From positions 1 to 64,000 of the forward strand of contig WYBM01000103.1 in the NCBI GenBank assembly GCA_011525915.1: a DNA stretch of 64,000 nt, read 5' to 3'. Source of the stretch: Ardenticatenaceae bacterium. GTDB taxonomy: Bacteria; Chloroflexota; Anaerolineae; Promineifilales; Promineifilaceae. Numbering within the stretch: the first letter of the stretch is position 1; each line of letters starts with the position of its first letter. Made by a program: the position numbers and the translations under genes. Shown piece after piece: positions 50,901 to 58,369 of the stretch. Below the pieces are notes generated by a model. It was given only the letters and a program-made list of their open reading frames with translations. It ran no database searches and was not told the origin of the DNA.

Positions 50901-53729
50901 ATCGGTAAAGGTGGTATCACGCCAAAAACTGAGCATGGCCGAGCTGTACTGGTAATTCATGGTGGCGTCCATCTCGCCACCCAGCAGCCAGGAGGAAGCG
51001 TTGCCCCATTCTTCAATAACCATGTAACTTTCCGGATAGTGGGCTCGCACCGTGGCCCGGAACTGCTCCCAGAAGTCGTTGGTAGGATCGTGGGCTGTGC
51101 CGGGATCAATGTCACCGCCCACGTCAAAACGCCAGCCATCAGCATATTGCAGCCACTTTAAGGCCACGGCATCAGGGCCACCGGCAAAGATAAGGTCGCG
51201 CACGTCCGGGTTGGCGGCATCAAGCTTGGGCAGGCTGTCAAAGCCAAACCAACTGGTGTAATTGGCGGCGTTAGGCACACCGGTGGAACTGACACAGGCG
51301 CCTGTTCCCGGCGCGACATCTGTAAAAAAGAACCAGTCCCGGTACAGGCTGGTGTGGCTTTCGCAGGCGCCTACGGTAATGTAACGGCCGTAACGGTCAA
51401 AGTAAAGGCTGTCAGACGACGTGTGGTTAAACACGCCATCTAAAATGACCTTCATACCCCGGTTATGCGCTTCTTGCGTCAGGGTGATAAATGTCTGCAA
51501 GTCGCCAAAATCCTGGGAAATAATGCTGTAATCTGTGGTGTCATATTTATGATTGGAAGGGGATTCAAAGATGGGGTTAAAGTAAACGGCCGTCACCCCT
51601 AAATCTTGTAGGTAATCCAGTTTATCAATGATACCTTGCAAATCACCGCCGTAGAAATTCTTGCTGTAGCTGCCAGCGCAAGGGTCACCCGTTTCCCGCG
51701 GGTCGCAAACGACCTGGTTCCAGGGGTTGGCCGTACCGCCAGTGCCATCAGACCGGTAGATGGTACCGCCGGGCTCATTGTAGAAAAAGCGGCCGGGCGG
51801 CGGGTTATTGCTGGCGTCACCATCGCGGAAACGTTCCGGAAATATCTGGTAGATGACCGCATCTTTCACCCAGTCAGGCGTCTGAAACGCCGGATCATAT
51901 ACCGAGATTTGCCAGCTGTTGTCAACGCTGGTGGCAAACGGCTGTCCCCAACCACCGTCACGGGCAGCATTATCTTCGTAATAGGCCACGGCCGTCCCGT
52001 CAATGGCCATAAAACGATACCAATACAGGGTGGGATCCAGGCTGATGGGCAAGGTGACTTCCCACCATTCATAGGTGCCATCATCAGCGGCCAGGCTCAT
52101 GTTCAGGAAAGCCTGGGCGTTGGTACGATCATTGTACAGGCGTACACGGGCAGCGGTGAGGTCGTTACTGGCGGCGCGCAAACGCAGGGTCACGGCCGTG
52201 CCGGTGATCACCGGGCCGCCCGGCGAGCGATAAAGCGTGTCACGGCTGTCATGCCCCAGGTCATCCCAGAAAATGTTGTTGTCATGGCCGGCCCCACCCG
52301 GCGGCGGGGTCACAATGGCCCAACGCCCCACGTTACCGTCCAGATAAACGTGCGCCATGTCACCCACATTCCAGATGTTAAATTGGGTGGTAGGTGCGCT
52401 TTTGTTACGGCCGTCATCCCCAAACTGATTGTTCCAATCCCCTGTCTGGCTAATCTTGGCCTCGTACAGTCCCGCAGTGGCGAACGTGACGGTTAACAAG
52501 TGGGTATTGGCGCCCAGGTTGGTCATGGTCGTAGCCGGGTCGTTGTTGTTCCAACCCTGCCAGGGACCAACAACGGTAAAGCTGGCAGGTAGGTCATCCC
52601 AGGCATTCACAATGTTTTGGCTGGGGATCAGCGGCAGCCCGGCGTCACCGCCGTGGTCATTGATGTCAAAGGTGAACTTTACCGTCTGGCTGGGGACGGT
52701 GGTTATGACCCAGGCATTGTCTGCAGGATAGGCGTTGCCCCAGTTGCCACATTCCACCGCTTTCCATTCGTCACGGCCGGTGTTGGCTATGGCAAGATCC
52801 AGCGAATAGAGCCCATCACCACCAATAAGATCGCCGTTACTGCCATCATCATAAAGCGGGGTGCTGGCGTTATTCCAGCCGTTAAAGCCACCGGCCAGGC
52901 ACCAGTTACCACCGCCGCTGCCATTGGGGATGATGGTGACACGGCCGCTGCGGCTGTCTAGTAAAAAGACCACCGGCTCATTGACACCGGTAGTGGTGAA
53001 ATTGATAACGCCACCATCAATGGCCCGGCCATCGCTTACAAATTGCTCGCTCCAGGAACCGGTCTGCACAATTTTGGCCTGATGTGCCCCGGCGGCAGCC
53101 ACGTTAAAGAGCAGGCGAAAATAACCATGTCCCAGGGGTACCATGGCCGTATTGGGGTCGCTGTTGTTCCAGTCCTGCCAGTCGCCCACGGCCGTGAAGT
53201 TCAACGGCACATCATCACCAGAAACGTTGACGATGTTGGTCATGGGCACGGCCGCAGCGCCAGCATCGCCGCTGTGATCATTCTCATCAAAAGTGAACCT
53301 GACTACCTGGTTGGGTGATGTGGTGTAAAACCAGGCATTTTGTGAAGGGTACGCATTGCCCCAATTGCCACATTCCACCACCTTAAATTCATGGCGGCCG
53401 GCAGTGGCCACGGTATAGGCCAGTGAAGCGACACCGTCAGCGGCCACCACATCACCACTGACGCCGCTGTCATTCAAGGGATCGCTGGCATTGTTCCAGT
53501 CCTGGAAGGAACCGGCCATACACCAGTCGGTCATCTCTGGTACATTGGGTGCGGCCGGCGGCGCCACGGCCGGTGTGTTTTTGCTCAGGGCAGCGGTGGG
53601 CGGTGATACCGCTTGAGGTTGGGCGTGGGCCGGTAACACGGCCGTAGCCCACAGGGTATACCCTAACAACAGCAAAAAGAGCAGGCCGCTTAACAACAGC
53701 CTGCCGGGGAAACTTGCATGACGGTTCAT
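47943..53729 (-). CDS. Secreted multidomain alpha-amylase/neopullulanase-type GH13 enzyme
   Basis: 1928 residues. Signal peptide (LLLSGLLFLLLLGYTLWAT). Residues about 45-500: two tandem copies of a paired starch-binding-like module (each with W-C-(M/L)-A-G-x-F-x-x-W-N-N-A-S and VVECGNWGNAYP-like blocks), then a CBM34-like N-domain. GH13 (about 617-1200): DWVKDAVIYQIFPERFRDGD, region I KVILDGVFNHTS, nucleophile region GWRFDVGGD (about 866), acid EEWGNAS (about 906), region IV LLGSHDTNR (about 988). Then FN3, an unassigned module, FN3, CBM20 (TVYLVGDLPELGPWNP), an SbsA-type Ig domain and two nearly identical PKD domains. The C-terminus is YFIFLPVVAKP, perhaps a surface-retention signal. It degrades starch or maltooligosaccharides outside the cell. 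Confidence 0.93.
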   Translation of the reverse strand: MNRHASFPGRLLLSGLLFLLLLGYTLWATAVLPAHAQPQAVSPPTAALSKNTPAVAPPAAPNVPEMTDWCMAGSFQDWNNASDPLNDSGVSGDVVAADGVASLAYTVATAGRHEFKVVECGNWGNAYPSQNAWFYTTSPNQVVRFTFDENDHSGDAGAAAVPMTNIVNVSGDDVPLNFTAVGDWQDWNNSDPNTAMVPLGHGYFRLLFNVAAAGAHQAKIVQTGSWSEQFVSDGRAIDGGVINFTTTGVNEPVVFLLDSRSGRVTIIPNGSGGGNWCLAGGFNGWNNASTPLYDDGSNGDLIGGDGLYSLDLAIANTGRDEWKAVECGNWGNAYPADNAWVITTVPSQTVKFTFDINDHGGDAGLPLIPSQNIVNAWDDLPASFTVVGPWQGWNNNDPATTMTNLGANTHLLTVTFATAGLYEAKISQTGDWNNQFGDDGRNKSAPTTQFNIWNVGDMAHVYLDGNVGRWAIVTPPPGGAGHDNNIFWDDLGHDSRDTLYRSPGGPVITGTAVTLRLRAASNDLTAARVRLYNDRTNAQAFLNMSLAADDGTYEWWEVTLPISLDPTLYWYRFMAIDGTAVAYYEDNAARDGGWGQPFATSVDNSWQISVYDPAFQTPDWVKDAVIYQIFPERFRDGDASNNPPPGRFFYNEPGGTIYRSDGTGGTANPWNQVVCDPRETGDPCAGSYSKNFYGGDLQGIIDKLDYLQDLGVTAVYFNPIFESPSNHKYDTTDYSIISQDFGDLQTFITLTQEAHNRGMKVILDGVFNHTSSDSLYFDRYGRYITVGACESHTSLYRDWFFFTDVAPGTGACVSSTGVPNAANYTSWFGFDSLPKLDAANPDVRDLIFAGGPDAVALKWLQYADGWRFDVGGDIDPGTAHDPTNDFWEQFRATVRAHYPESYMVIEEWGNASSWLLGGEMDATMNYQYSSAMLSFWRDTTFTDNDHNAGSSAGPLAPLAPSQLDGRLHNWIERYPPEALHAMMNLLGSHDTNRPLFMLDHNAANGTDDTPLQNPNYDWSESIERLKGVAILQMTLPGAPTIYYGDEVGLVGPTYYYGGKWEDDPYNRQPYPWLDETGQPFYTFLQSQANQDALYNYYSLLTNARHDHPALRTGSFDTLLVDDTARLYGYGRKLPDHSDAAIVILNRAGTMAAPVTQTVTLTLTGYLPYGAVFTDTFSGDTYTLDSSGLLTVEVPGQSGVVLVLAAPMAAPPDAVTDLAVTATRNQEVDLEWSAAAGATSYNVYRSSVSGGGYVWVANTTAVSYTNTGLQNATPYYYVVVSRDDTTGLVSGHSNEALGIPAHDLTTAWYNLQWPVEITHTISTITPTPDIYAQLFINSFTGGSGPAQGIRAQVGYALSGTAPLSTTAWVWTEMNYANPAGNNDEYVGNMLPDVIGEFHYISRWSSNGGVTWYISDLGGPGDNDQPGLLHVQASSDTTPPLTTTLYLVGTSAASISLSWDAVGDPDVAGYELYRQTVTAPGFVRVASLASGTTSYEDTAVVTGETYDYYVLAFDTSFNRAAPSNVVQATAEARFVAVTFQVAVPEYTPGTVYLVGDLPELGPWNPGLVPMNQVGNTNVWTYTLPILDGAQVQYKYTRSSWDTVESWGSIVSLNNRQVTIEYGSNGVQLVDNTATDWGNGPDDEKAVQFWRDPIVVDYAPTGSNVPVNTAITVTWSITMQTDTDFDVVGPAGPISGVFVYDSSTWAVTFTPDAALATGTTYTVTVAGAMSVGVPGGDTGVQQVPVQWAFTTVPEQMMAGFSSNTPVIVGETAVFTNTTTGQPPLSYTWDFGDGSPVVTGTHQVHVYDDPGVYTVTLTATNAFETAVVTGTFVVNPLALAAGFASNSPIAVGQTAVFTNTSTGSGPLSYAWDFGDGSPVVTDTHPVHLYAAPGVYTVTLTVTNAWETAVVTGLFVVNPAEGYFIFLPVVAKP
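47990..48475 (-). repeat. Tandem PKD-encoding DNA repeats in the amylase gene
   Basis: Two consecutive units of about 240 bp encode near-identical PKD domains (each with SYxWDFGDGSPVV and PGVYTVTLTxTNAxETAVVTG). The high nucleotide identity points to recent duplication or ongoing homogenisation. Confidence 0.7.
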
Positions 53730-53758
53730 TTCTCTCTCTCCATGGTGTGAAAATTAAG

Positions 53759-53779
53759 GGGCAAAACGGTGTTTTGCCC
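53759..53779 (-). other. 5-prime UTR hairpin before the amylase start
   Basis: GGGCAAAAC-ggt-GTTTTGCCC, a perfect 9-bp stem with 3-base loop, between the leader terminator and the start codon. It may protect the mRNA 5-prime end or affect translation. Confidence 0.55.
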
Positions 53780-53790
53780 GATGACAGAAT

Positions 53791-53834
53791 AAACAAAAAA
53801 GCCTGCTCAGACTTGGGCAAAGTCCAAACAGGCT
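53791..53834 (-). terminator. Intrinsic terminator in the amylase leader
   Basis: On the minus strand AGCCTG...GGACTT-tgccc-AAGTC...CAGGCT is followed by TTTTTTGTTT. It lies about 70 bases before the amylase ATG and some 290 bases after the murA stop. It could end read-through from murA, or act as an attenuator if the promoter is at the twin palindromes. Confidence 0.75.
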
Positions 53835-53959
53835 CCACATTTCTTGGATTTAGCGGTGACAACCCTGATAGGTAAACCGCCGGCAAACAACACATATCTC
53901 ATGTTGGGAAGTGGGAAAGCGTGCTCATATTATTAGCCAGATGAGTGTACGCACACATA

Positions 53960-53988
53960 GTTGATATATCAACAGTTGATGTATCAAC
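53960..53988. promoter_or_regulatory. Twin palindromes upstream of the amylase gene
   Basis: GTTGATATATCAAC (53960-53973, perfect) and GTTGATGTATCAAC (53975-53988, one mismatch pair), separated by one base; together with flanking TATAG/CTATA they form one larger near-palindrome. Size and symmetry resemble operators of small dimeric repressors such as MarR-type proteins (inference). Confidence 0.65.
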
Positions 53989-54127
53989 TATATCACGGAC
54001 GGGTACGGCCGTCAATGCCTGTTTGCCTGGCTCTGCCAAACAGAACTGGGCTACTGCCCAGGTTTAAGGCGCTGGCCTGCATGGTTTGTATGTGGTTTAG
54101 AGTAAAGGCTGCGGAACTACTTTGAGC

Positions 54128-55420
54128 TTACGCCACCCGCTCAATGTGGGCCCCCAGGGCACGCAATTTTTCATCGACACGTTCGTAGCCGCGCTCAATT
54201 TGCTGAATGTTGTGGATGACGGTCTCGCCTTTGGCACACAGGCCGGCCATGATCATGGCCATACCAGCACGAATGTCCGGGCTGGGCACCCCCTGCGGGT
54301 TGGCTTGCAAGCCATTGCCCCCCTGCACCAATACACGATGTGGATCACAAAGCACAATACGGGCGCCCATAAAGGCCAGATGATCCACAAAAAAGAAGCG
54401 GCTCTCATACATCCAGTCGTGCAATAAAATGGAGCCTTGGGCCTGGGTGGCCATCACCAAAGCGATGCTCATAAGGTCCGGTGGGAAGCCAGGCCAGGGC
54501 AGAGGTTTGATTGCGGCAATGCGCCCCCCTAAAGCAGGTTCAATGCACAGCGATTGGGCGGCGGGTATGATGATATCTTCCCCATCATCCAGCCAGTGTA
54601 CCCCCAATTTTTCATAGACCAGGCGGATCATGCCCAGGTTTTTCGGTTCAGCCTGTTTGATGCGCACTTCACCGCCAGTCACGGCCGTGGCCCCAATAAA
54701 GCTGCCCACTTCCATAAAGTCTGAGCCGATGCGAAACTCCGCCCCGGAAAGTTTGTCTACCCCTTGAATAGTCAGGCGGCTGCTGCCGATGCCGGTGATG
54801 TTGGCGCCCATGCGGTTAAGAAAATGGCATAGATCCTGCACGTGCGGCTCACTGGCGGCGTTATCAATCAGGGTTTCACCTTTGGCCAGGGCGGCAGCCA
54901 TGACGCTGTTTTCAGTGGCCGTGACGCTGGCTTCAGCCAGCAGCAGATAGCCGGCCCCTTGCAGGCCGTCGGTATTCATATGGAACTGGCCTCGCGGGTG
55001 CATGTCTACATCCACACCCAGCGCCTTGAGCGCCCGCACGTGGGTATCTAAGGGCCGGGCCCCAATCACGTCTCCACCAGGCAATGACAACGTCACCTGC
55101 CCCAGGCGGGCCAGCATCGGCCCGGAAAAGACAAAGCTGGCACGGGTACGGCCGGTAAGGGTACTGTCCAGCACCGTTTTACGGATCTCTCTGGCCTGAA
55201 TGCGCCAGCTGCCGCCACCCAAATCGGCCGTTTCCACGCCTAAATCATGCAAAATATCAAACGTAGCGCGCACGTCTTGAATGTCTGGGATGTTGTGTAA
55301 AATAACCGGTTCCTCTGTCAACAAGCAGGCAGGCAGCAGTTTGAGCGCCGCATTTTTGTTGCCACTGGCGGTGATAGTGCCTTTGAGAGGATGGCCTCCT
55401 TCGATGATAAATTTTGCCAT
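54128..55420 (-). CDS. murA: UDP-N-acetylglucosamine 1-carboxyvinyltransferase, Cys-to-Asp active-site form
   Basis: First committed enzyme of peptidoglycan synthesis, adding enolpyruvate from PEP to UDP-GlcNAc. 430 residues. KGTITASGNKNAALKLLPA carries the conserved Lys22 and Asn23. The catalytic loop reads LSLPGGDVIGARPLDTH: Asp117 replaces the usual Cys115 (codon GAC at 55070-55072). C-to-D forms occur naturally in mycobacteria and chlamydiae and are insensitive to fosfomycin. AAGGAA precedes the ATG. It follows the acylphosphatase and FecR-like genes on the same strand with a 24-base gap, likely one operon. Confidence 0.96.
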   Translation of the reverse strand: MAKFIIEGGHPLKGTITASGNKNAALKLLPACLLTEEPVILHNIPDIQDVRATFDILHDLGVETADLGGGSWRIQAREIRKTVLDSTLTGRTRASFVFSGPMLARLGQVTLSLPGGDVIGARPLDTHVRALKALGVDVDMHPRGQFHMNTDGLQGAGYLLLAEASVTATENSVMAAALAKGETLIDNAASEPHVQDLCHFLNRMGANITGIGSSRLTIQGVDKLSGAEFRIGSDFMEVGSFIGATAVTGGEVRIKQAEPKNLGMIRLVYEKLGVHWLDDGEDIIIPAAQSLCIEPALGGRIAAIKPLPWPGFPPDLMSIALVMATQAQGSILLHDWMYESRFFFVDHLAFMGARIVLCDPHRVLVQGGNGLQANPQGVPSPDIRAGMAMIMAGLCAKGETVIHNIQQIERGYERVDEKLRALGAHIERVA

Positions 55421-55444
55421 GGTTTTTTCCTTGTATATTGTCGA

Positions 55445-56719
55445 TTATTCCTCAGCCAGCAAGGCAATGTCATTAACTTCTACTTCAAAGCCGTGCCCAG
55501 AAAGGATCAGAGAAATGCTTTCAATAAGGCGCGGCGGCACACGGCCGTGACGGGCCAGTTCTTCCCGAAAATCAGCGATCTCAAAAAAATAGCCCTGCGC
55601 CAGCGGCACCCGCAAATGGGGACCCTGCACCATGGCACAGGTAATACAACTGTCTGGCGTTTGCAGCGGGTCTACCTCCCCGGCCGCATAAAACCCTTGC
55701 TGCCAGGTGTTGCTGGCGCCGTTTTCATCCACATAGTTGATGCGCACAAACAAGGGACATTCACTGCCCTTGATACCACACACTCCCAACGTCTGATTCA
55801 AAATGTGGAAAGTCATAAGCAGGCGCAGCGACGTCAATTCACTTACGTCCTGGTTAATAGATTGGCGTAGGGAAACTTCAGCATGCCCTACCCCCTGCCG
55901 GGCCACATTAAGCCGATGCTCACCACCCACATCCAGGGTGCGCACCTGGCCTTCTGGCTGCGCTGCCAGATCGACAATCCAGGGATTTAAAATCCACTGT
56001 TCGCGGCCACGGCTAAAGTCACCGTTGGCGATCAGGTTGCGTTCTGTACCCAGTGGCCCTTGTGGCGGGCCACCGGTGGGGATGCGGGCACGAGCGCCAC
56101 GCGGCAGGCCCATCGTATCACCCTCAGCCGTGATGTTGGCCATGCCTTCTTGCACCGTCACCTGGGTGTCCTCCGGAGTAACGACGATGGCATATTGGCC
56201 AGGAGCGCTGATAGTCACCTCACCCTGCGGCGTCATCAGCAAAATGGTAGACGGCCGTTCCTCATCTTCAACCAGATTCAGGCGCACCCGGCCAGTGTCC
56301 AGACGAACGTTCAGGTCACGGCCGTGATGGCTGACGCTAAAACGCGGCGTTTGCGCCTCCAACAAGTGGAAATCGGTGTTACTATAAATCTGAAAAGCGG
56401 CTACCATCTGCTTGCTTTCTGGCAGGCGCACCATAATGAGGGCGGTGGCCGTGTTCCCGGTCAATACGTGCTCGCCTGGTGTCATGGCCTGCCCGGCATC
56501 ACCAACAATGACCGCCCGGCGCCCCCCCGCCCGATCATCAATGCCTACGGTACCCTGATTGGCCTGTACCCAAATGTCCAGCAACCGGGTGGAGTTCTGT
56601 AACAAGGCATTAATCAGGATAGGTGTCGAAATACAAAGCAGCACAAACACCGTAAAACTGGTAAACAAAACAATCCAGGCCGTGCGTTGGCGTTCCAGGC
56701 TTAGTTTTTCCTCTAACAT
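55445..56719 (-). CDS. Membrane-anchored FecR-like domain protein
   Basis: 424 residues. A short cytoplasmic N-terminus is followed by one TM helix (about 17-45) and an extracytoplasmic FecR-like beta domain (about 60-215: GDAGQAMTPGEHVLTGNTATALI, TPQGEVTISAPGQYAIVV, TQVTVQEGMANIT), where FecR proteins read envelope signals. A second beta-sandwich-like domain with paired Cys follows (NLIANGDFSRGREQWIL, carbohydrate-binding-module-like). The ATG at 56719 is used instead of a TTG four codons earlier; it starts 2 bases after the acylphosphatase stop. No ECF sigma gene is nearby, so classical FecR signalling is unsupported. Confidence 0.78.
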   Translation of the reverse strand: MLEEKLSLERQRTAWIVLFTSFTVFVLLCISTPILINALLQNSTRLLDIWVQANQGTVGIDDRAGGRRAVIVGDAGQAMTPGEHVLTGNTATALIMVRLPESKQMVAAFQIYSNTDFHLLEAQTPRFSVSHHGRDLNVRLDTGRVRLNLVEDEERPSTILLMTPQGEVTISAPGQYAIVVTPEDTQVTVQEGMANITAEGDTMGLPRGARARIPTGGPPQGPLGTERNLIANGDFSRGREQWILNPWIVDLAAQPEGQVRTLDVGGEHRLNVARQGVGHAEVSLRQSINQDVSELTSLRLLMTFHILNQTLGVCGIKGSECPLFVRINYVDENGASNTWQQGFYAAGEVDPLQTPDSCITCAMVQGPHLRVPLAQGYFFEIADFREELARHGRVPPRLIESISLILSGHGFEVEVNDIALLAEE

Positions 56720-56721
56720 GG

Positions 56722-57003
56722 TTATATCCAACGTACAGAGAACTGCGGGAATTCACCCGTAGCCTCTGACCAGGTAACATCTACCCGTGCGACATGGGCC
56801 ATGGCCGGGCCCTGGTGCAAATAGGTCATAAACTCTTGTAAAGCAGCCTCTGGCCCTTCAGCTACCACCCGCACTGTGCCGTCCTGGTGATTGGCGGCCC
56901 ACCCCATCAGGTGTAATCGCTGCGCCTCTAACCGGGTATAGTAGCGAAAAGAGACGCCTTGCACACGGCCGTGTACTGTTGCTTCTAGTCGTTTTTGTCT
57001 CAT
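56722..57003 (-). CDS. acyP: Acylphosphatase
   Basis: 93 residues. Hydrolyses acyl phosphates such as carbamoyl phosphate and 1,3-bisphosphoglycerate. [16 protein letters not shown] carries the catalytic Arg of the phosphate-binding loop (V-Q-G-V-x-F-R), and [17 protein letters not shown] carries the catalytic Asn. Length is typical. It is the first gene of the acyP-FecR-murA string. Confidence 0.94.
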   Translation of the reverse strand: MRQKRLEATVHGRVQGVSFRYYTRLEAQRLHLMGWAANHQDGTVRVVAEGPEAALQEFMTYLHQGPAMAHVARVDVTWSEATGEFPQFSVRWI

Positions 57004-57315
57004 GATTTAAACTCTCGGGGGCATTATAGCCAACGTAGGGCAAGTTGCGTAGGACGTTAATCTACCGTTTCCACCACGACGGATGTACGCAGGGCGGCAT
57101 TTGAGAGAAAAGCCATCTTACCGCCCCAACTACCTGCCCCATGTTCAGTAATCAGTGACCAGTTTTCAGTGCTGGCCTACCTCTGGAAATAGTCTACTGA
57201 AAACTGATGACGGACTTCTGGTTACTGGTACTAGGTAATCGGCAACAATATTTCGAAACTGATTACTGGACACTGATGACTGGTTACTTGGCAAATTAGG
57301 CCCTTGACAGGTCTA
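57004..57315. repeat. 312-bp noncoding region with the CAGT-type dispersed repeat
   Basis: About 57144-57297 holds GTTCAGTAATCAGTGACCAG, TTTTCAGTGCTGG, TACTGAAAACTGATGACGG and AACTGATTACTGGACACTG followed by ATGACTGGTTACTTGGC, i.e. both orientations of the same words, able to fold on itself. The rest is without recognisable signals apart from the acyP leader. Confidence 0.6.
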
Positions 57316-58356
57316 TCACCGTTTTTTTGACGACGCTCTGAGCAGGCGGCCGGGTAAGGTTGGTCCTTCATAAATGAGCGCGGTGTATAACTGCACCAGC
57401 GACGCCCCCGCGTCCAGCTTGGCTTGAATGTCGGCGGCGGTAAAGATACCACCTACACCAATGATGGGTAAACGTCCCCCGGTTTCCTGATGAATATGCC
57501 CAATTATCTCGTTACTGCGGGCCGCCAACGGCCGGCCGCTTAAACCGCCTGCTTCTACCTGTGCGGCCGTTAACAACCCTTCCCGGCTGATGGTGGTATT
57601 GGTAGCGATGATGCCATCTACAGAGGCATCTTGCCCCGCCGTGAGTATTCCGTCCAGCTCCGGCCAGGTAAGGTCTGGCGCAATTTTGACCAGCAACGGC
57701 CGTGGCCTTATCTGAAACTGAAGCGCCAGCTTCTGATTCTGGCCCACCAACACCCGCAGCAGTTGGCCTAGATAATCGCCGCCTTGCAGATCACGCAGCC
57801 CCGGCGTATTGGGCGAGCTCACGTTGACCGCCAGGTAATCGGCATAGGGATACACCGCCTGCATGACCGCCAGGTAATCTTGGGCCGCCTCAGGCAGCGG
57901 TGTCTCTTTTTGTTTCCCCAGGCTGACGCCCAGAATAAAGCTGCGTTTTTGCCGGGCCAGGGCTTTGAGGTGGGGCACGGCCGTCTCTACCCCCTCGTTG
58001 GGAAACCCCATGCGGTTGATCAGCGCCTGGTCCAACATCAGACGGAATATACGCGGGTGCGGGTTGCCCTTTTGTGGCCGAGGCGTCAGCGTGCCTACTT
58101 CCACATGGCCAAACCCTAAGGCAGCCAGCCCACTGGCCACCCGCACATCCTTGTCAAACCCGGCGGCCATGCCCAATACATTAGGAAATGTCAGGCCGAA
58201 CAGGTGCACGGGCTGCCGGGGAATGTGGCCGGCTAAGCGGTGCAAAAACGGCCGTCCTGCCCAACTTTGGCCCCATGCCAATAAGGACAACGTCCGTTCG
58301 TGTGCTGTCTCTGGGTCTACCTGGCTTAATAATGGAAAGATCAGTCGTCGGTACAT
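57316..58356 (-). CDS. pyrD: Dihydroorotate dehydrogenase (quinone), class 2
   Basis: 346 residues. Oxidises dihydroorotate to orotate, passing electrons to quinone at the membrane; fourth step of pyrimidine synthesis. The N-terminal helix region MYRRLIFPLLSQVDPETAHERTL is the class 2 quinone-tunnel extension. FMN site: GMAAGFDKDVRVASGLAALG, EVGTLTPRPQKGNPHPRIFR; catalytic base Ser in NVSSPNTPGLRDLQ; phosphate-binding PIIGVGGIFTAADIQAKLDAGASLVQLYTALIY. The ATG at 58356 is chosen because the family begins there; the frame is open 30 codons further. TATAAT lies 7 bases before the ATG with no Shine-Dalgarno. Confidence 0.95.
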   Translation of the reverse strand: MYRRLIFPLLSQVDPETAHERTLSLLAWGQSWAGRPFLHRLAGHIPRQPVHLFGLTFPNVLGMAAGFDKDVRVASGLAALGFGHVEVGTLTPRPQKGNPHPRIFRLMLDQALINRMGFPNEGVETAVPHLKALARQKRSFILGVSLGKQKETPLPEAAQDYLAVMQAVYPYADYLAVNVSSPNTPGLRDLQGGDYLGQLLRVLVGQNQKLALQFQIRPRPLLVKIAPDLTWPELDGILTAGQDASVDGIIATNTTISREGLLTAAQVEAGGLSGRPLAARSNEIIGHIHQETGGRLPIIGVGGIFTAADIQAKLDAGASLVQLYTALIYEGPTLPGRLLRASSKKR

Positions 58357-58363
58357 GCATGCA

Positions 58364-58369
58364 ATTATA
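58364..58369 (-). promoter_or_regulatory. -10 box of pyrD (leaderless)
   Basis: TATAAT on minus, overlapping the stop codon of the preceding gene and exactly 7 bases before the pyrD ATG; no Shine-Dalgarno is present. Confidence 0.45.

Larger units (their letters stand above)
53730..54127. other. 398-bp regulatory region upstream of the amylase gene
   Basis: Read on the minus strand: twin palindromes, about 120 bases of leader, an intrinsic terminator, a second short hairpin and GGAGAGAGAG as ribosome-binding site, then the amylase ATG. The elements are listed separately. Upstream of the palindromes, toward murA, I see only an ACGGCCGT copy (near 54005). Confidence 0.6.
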
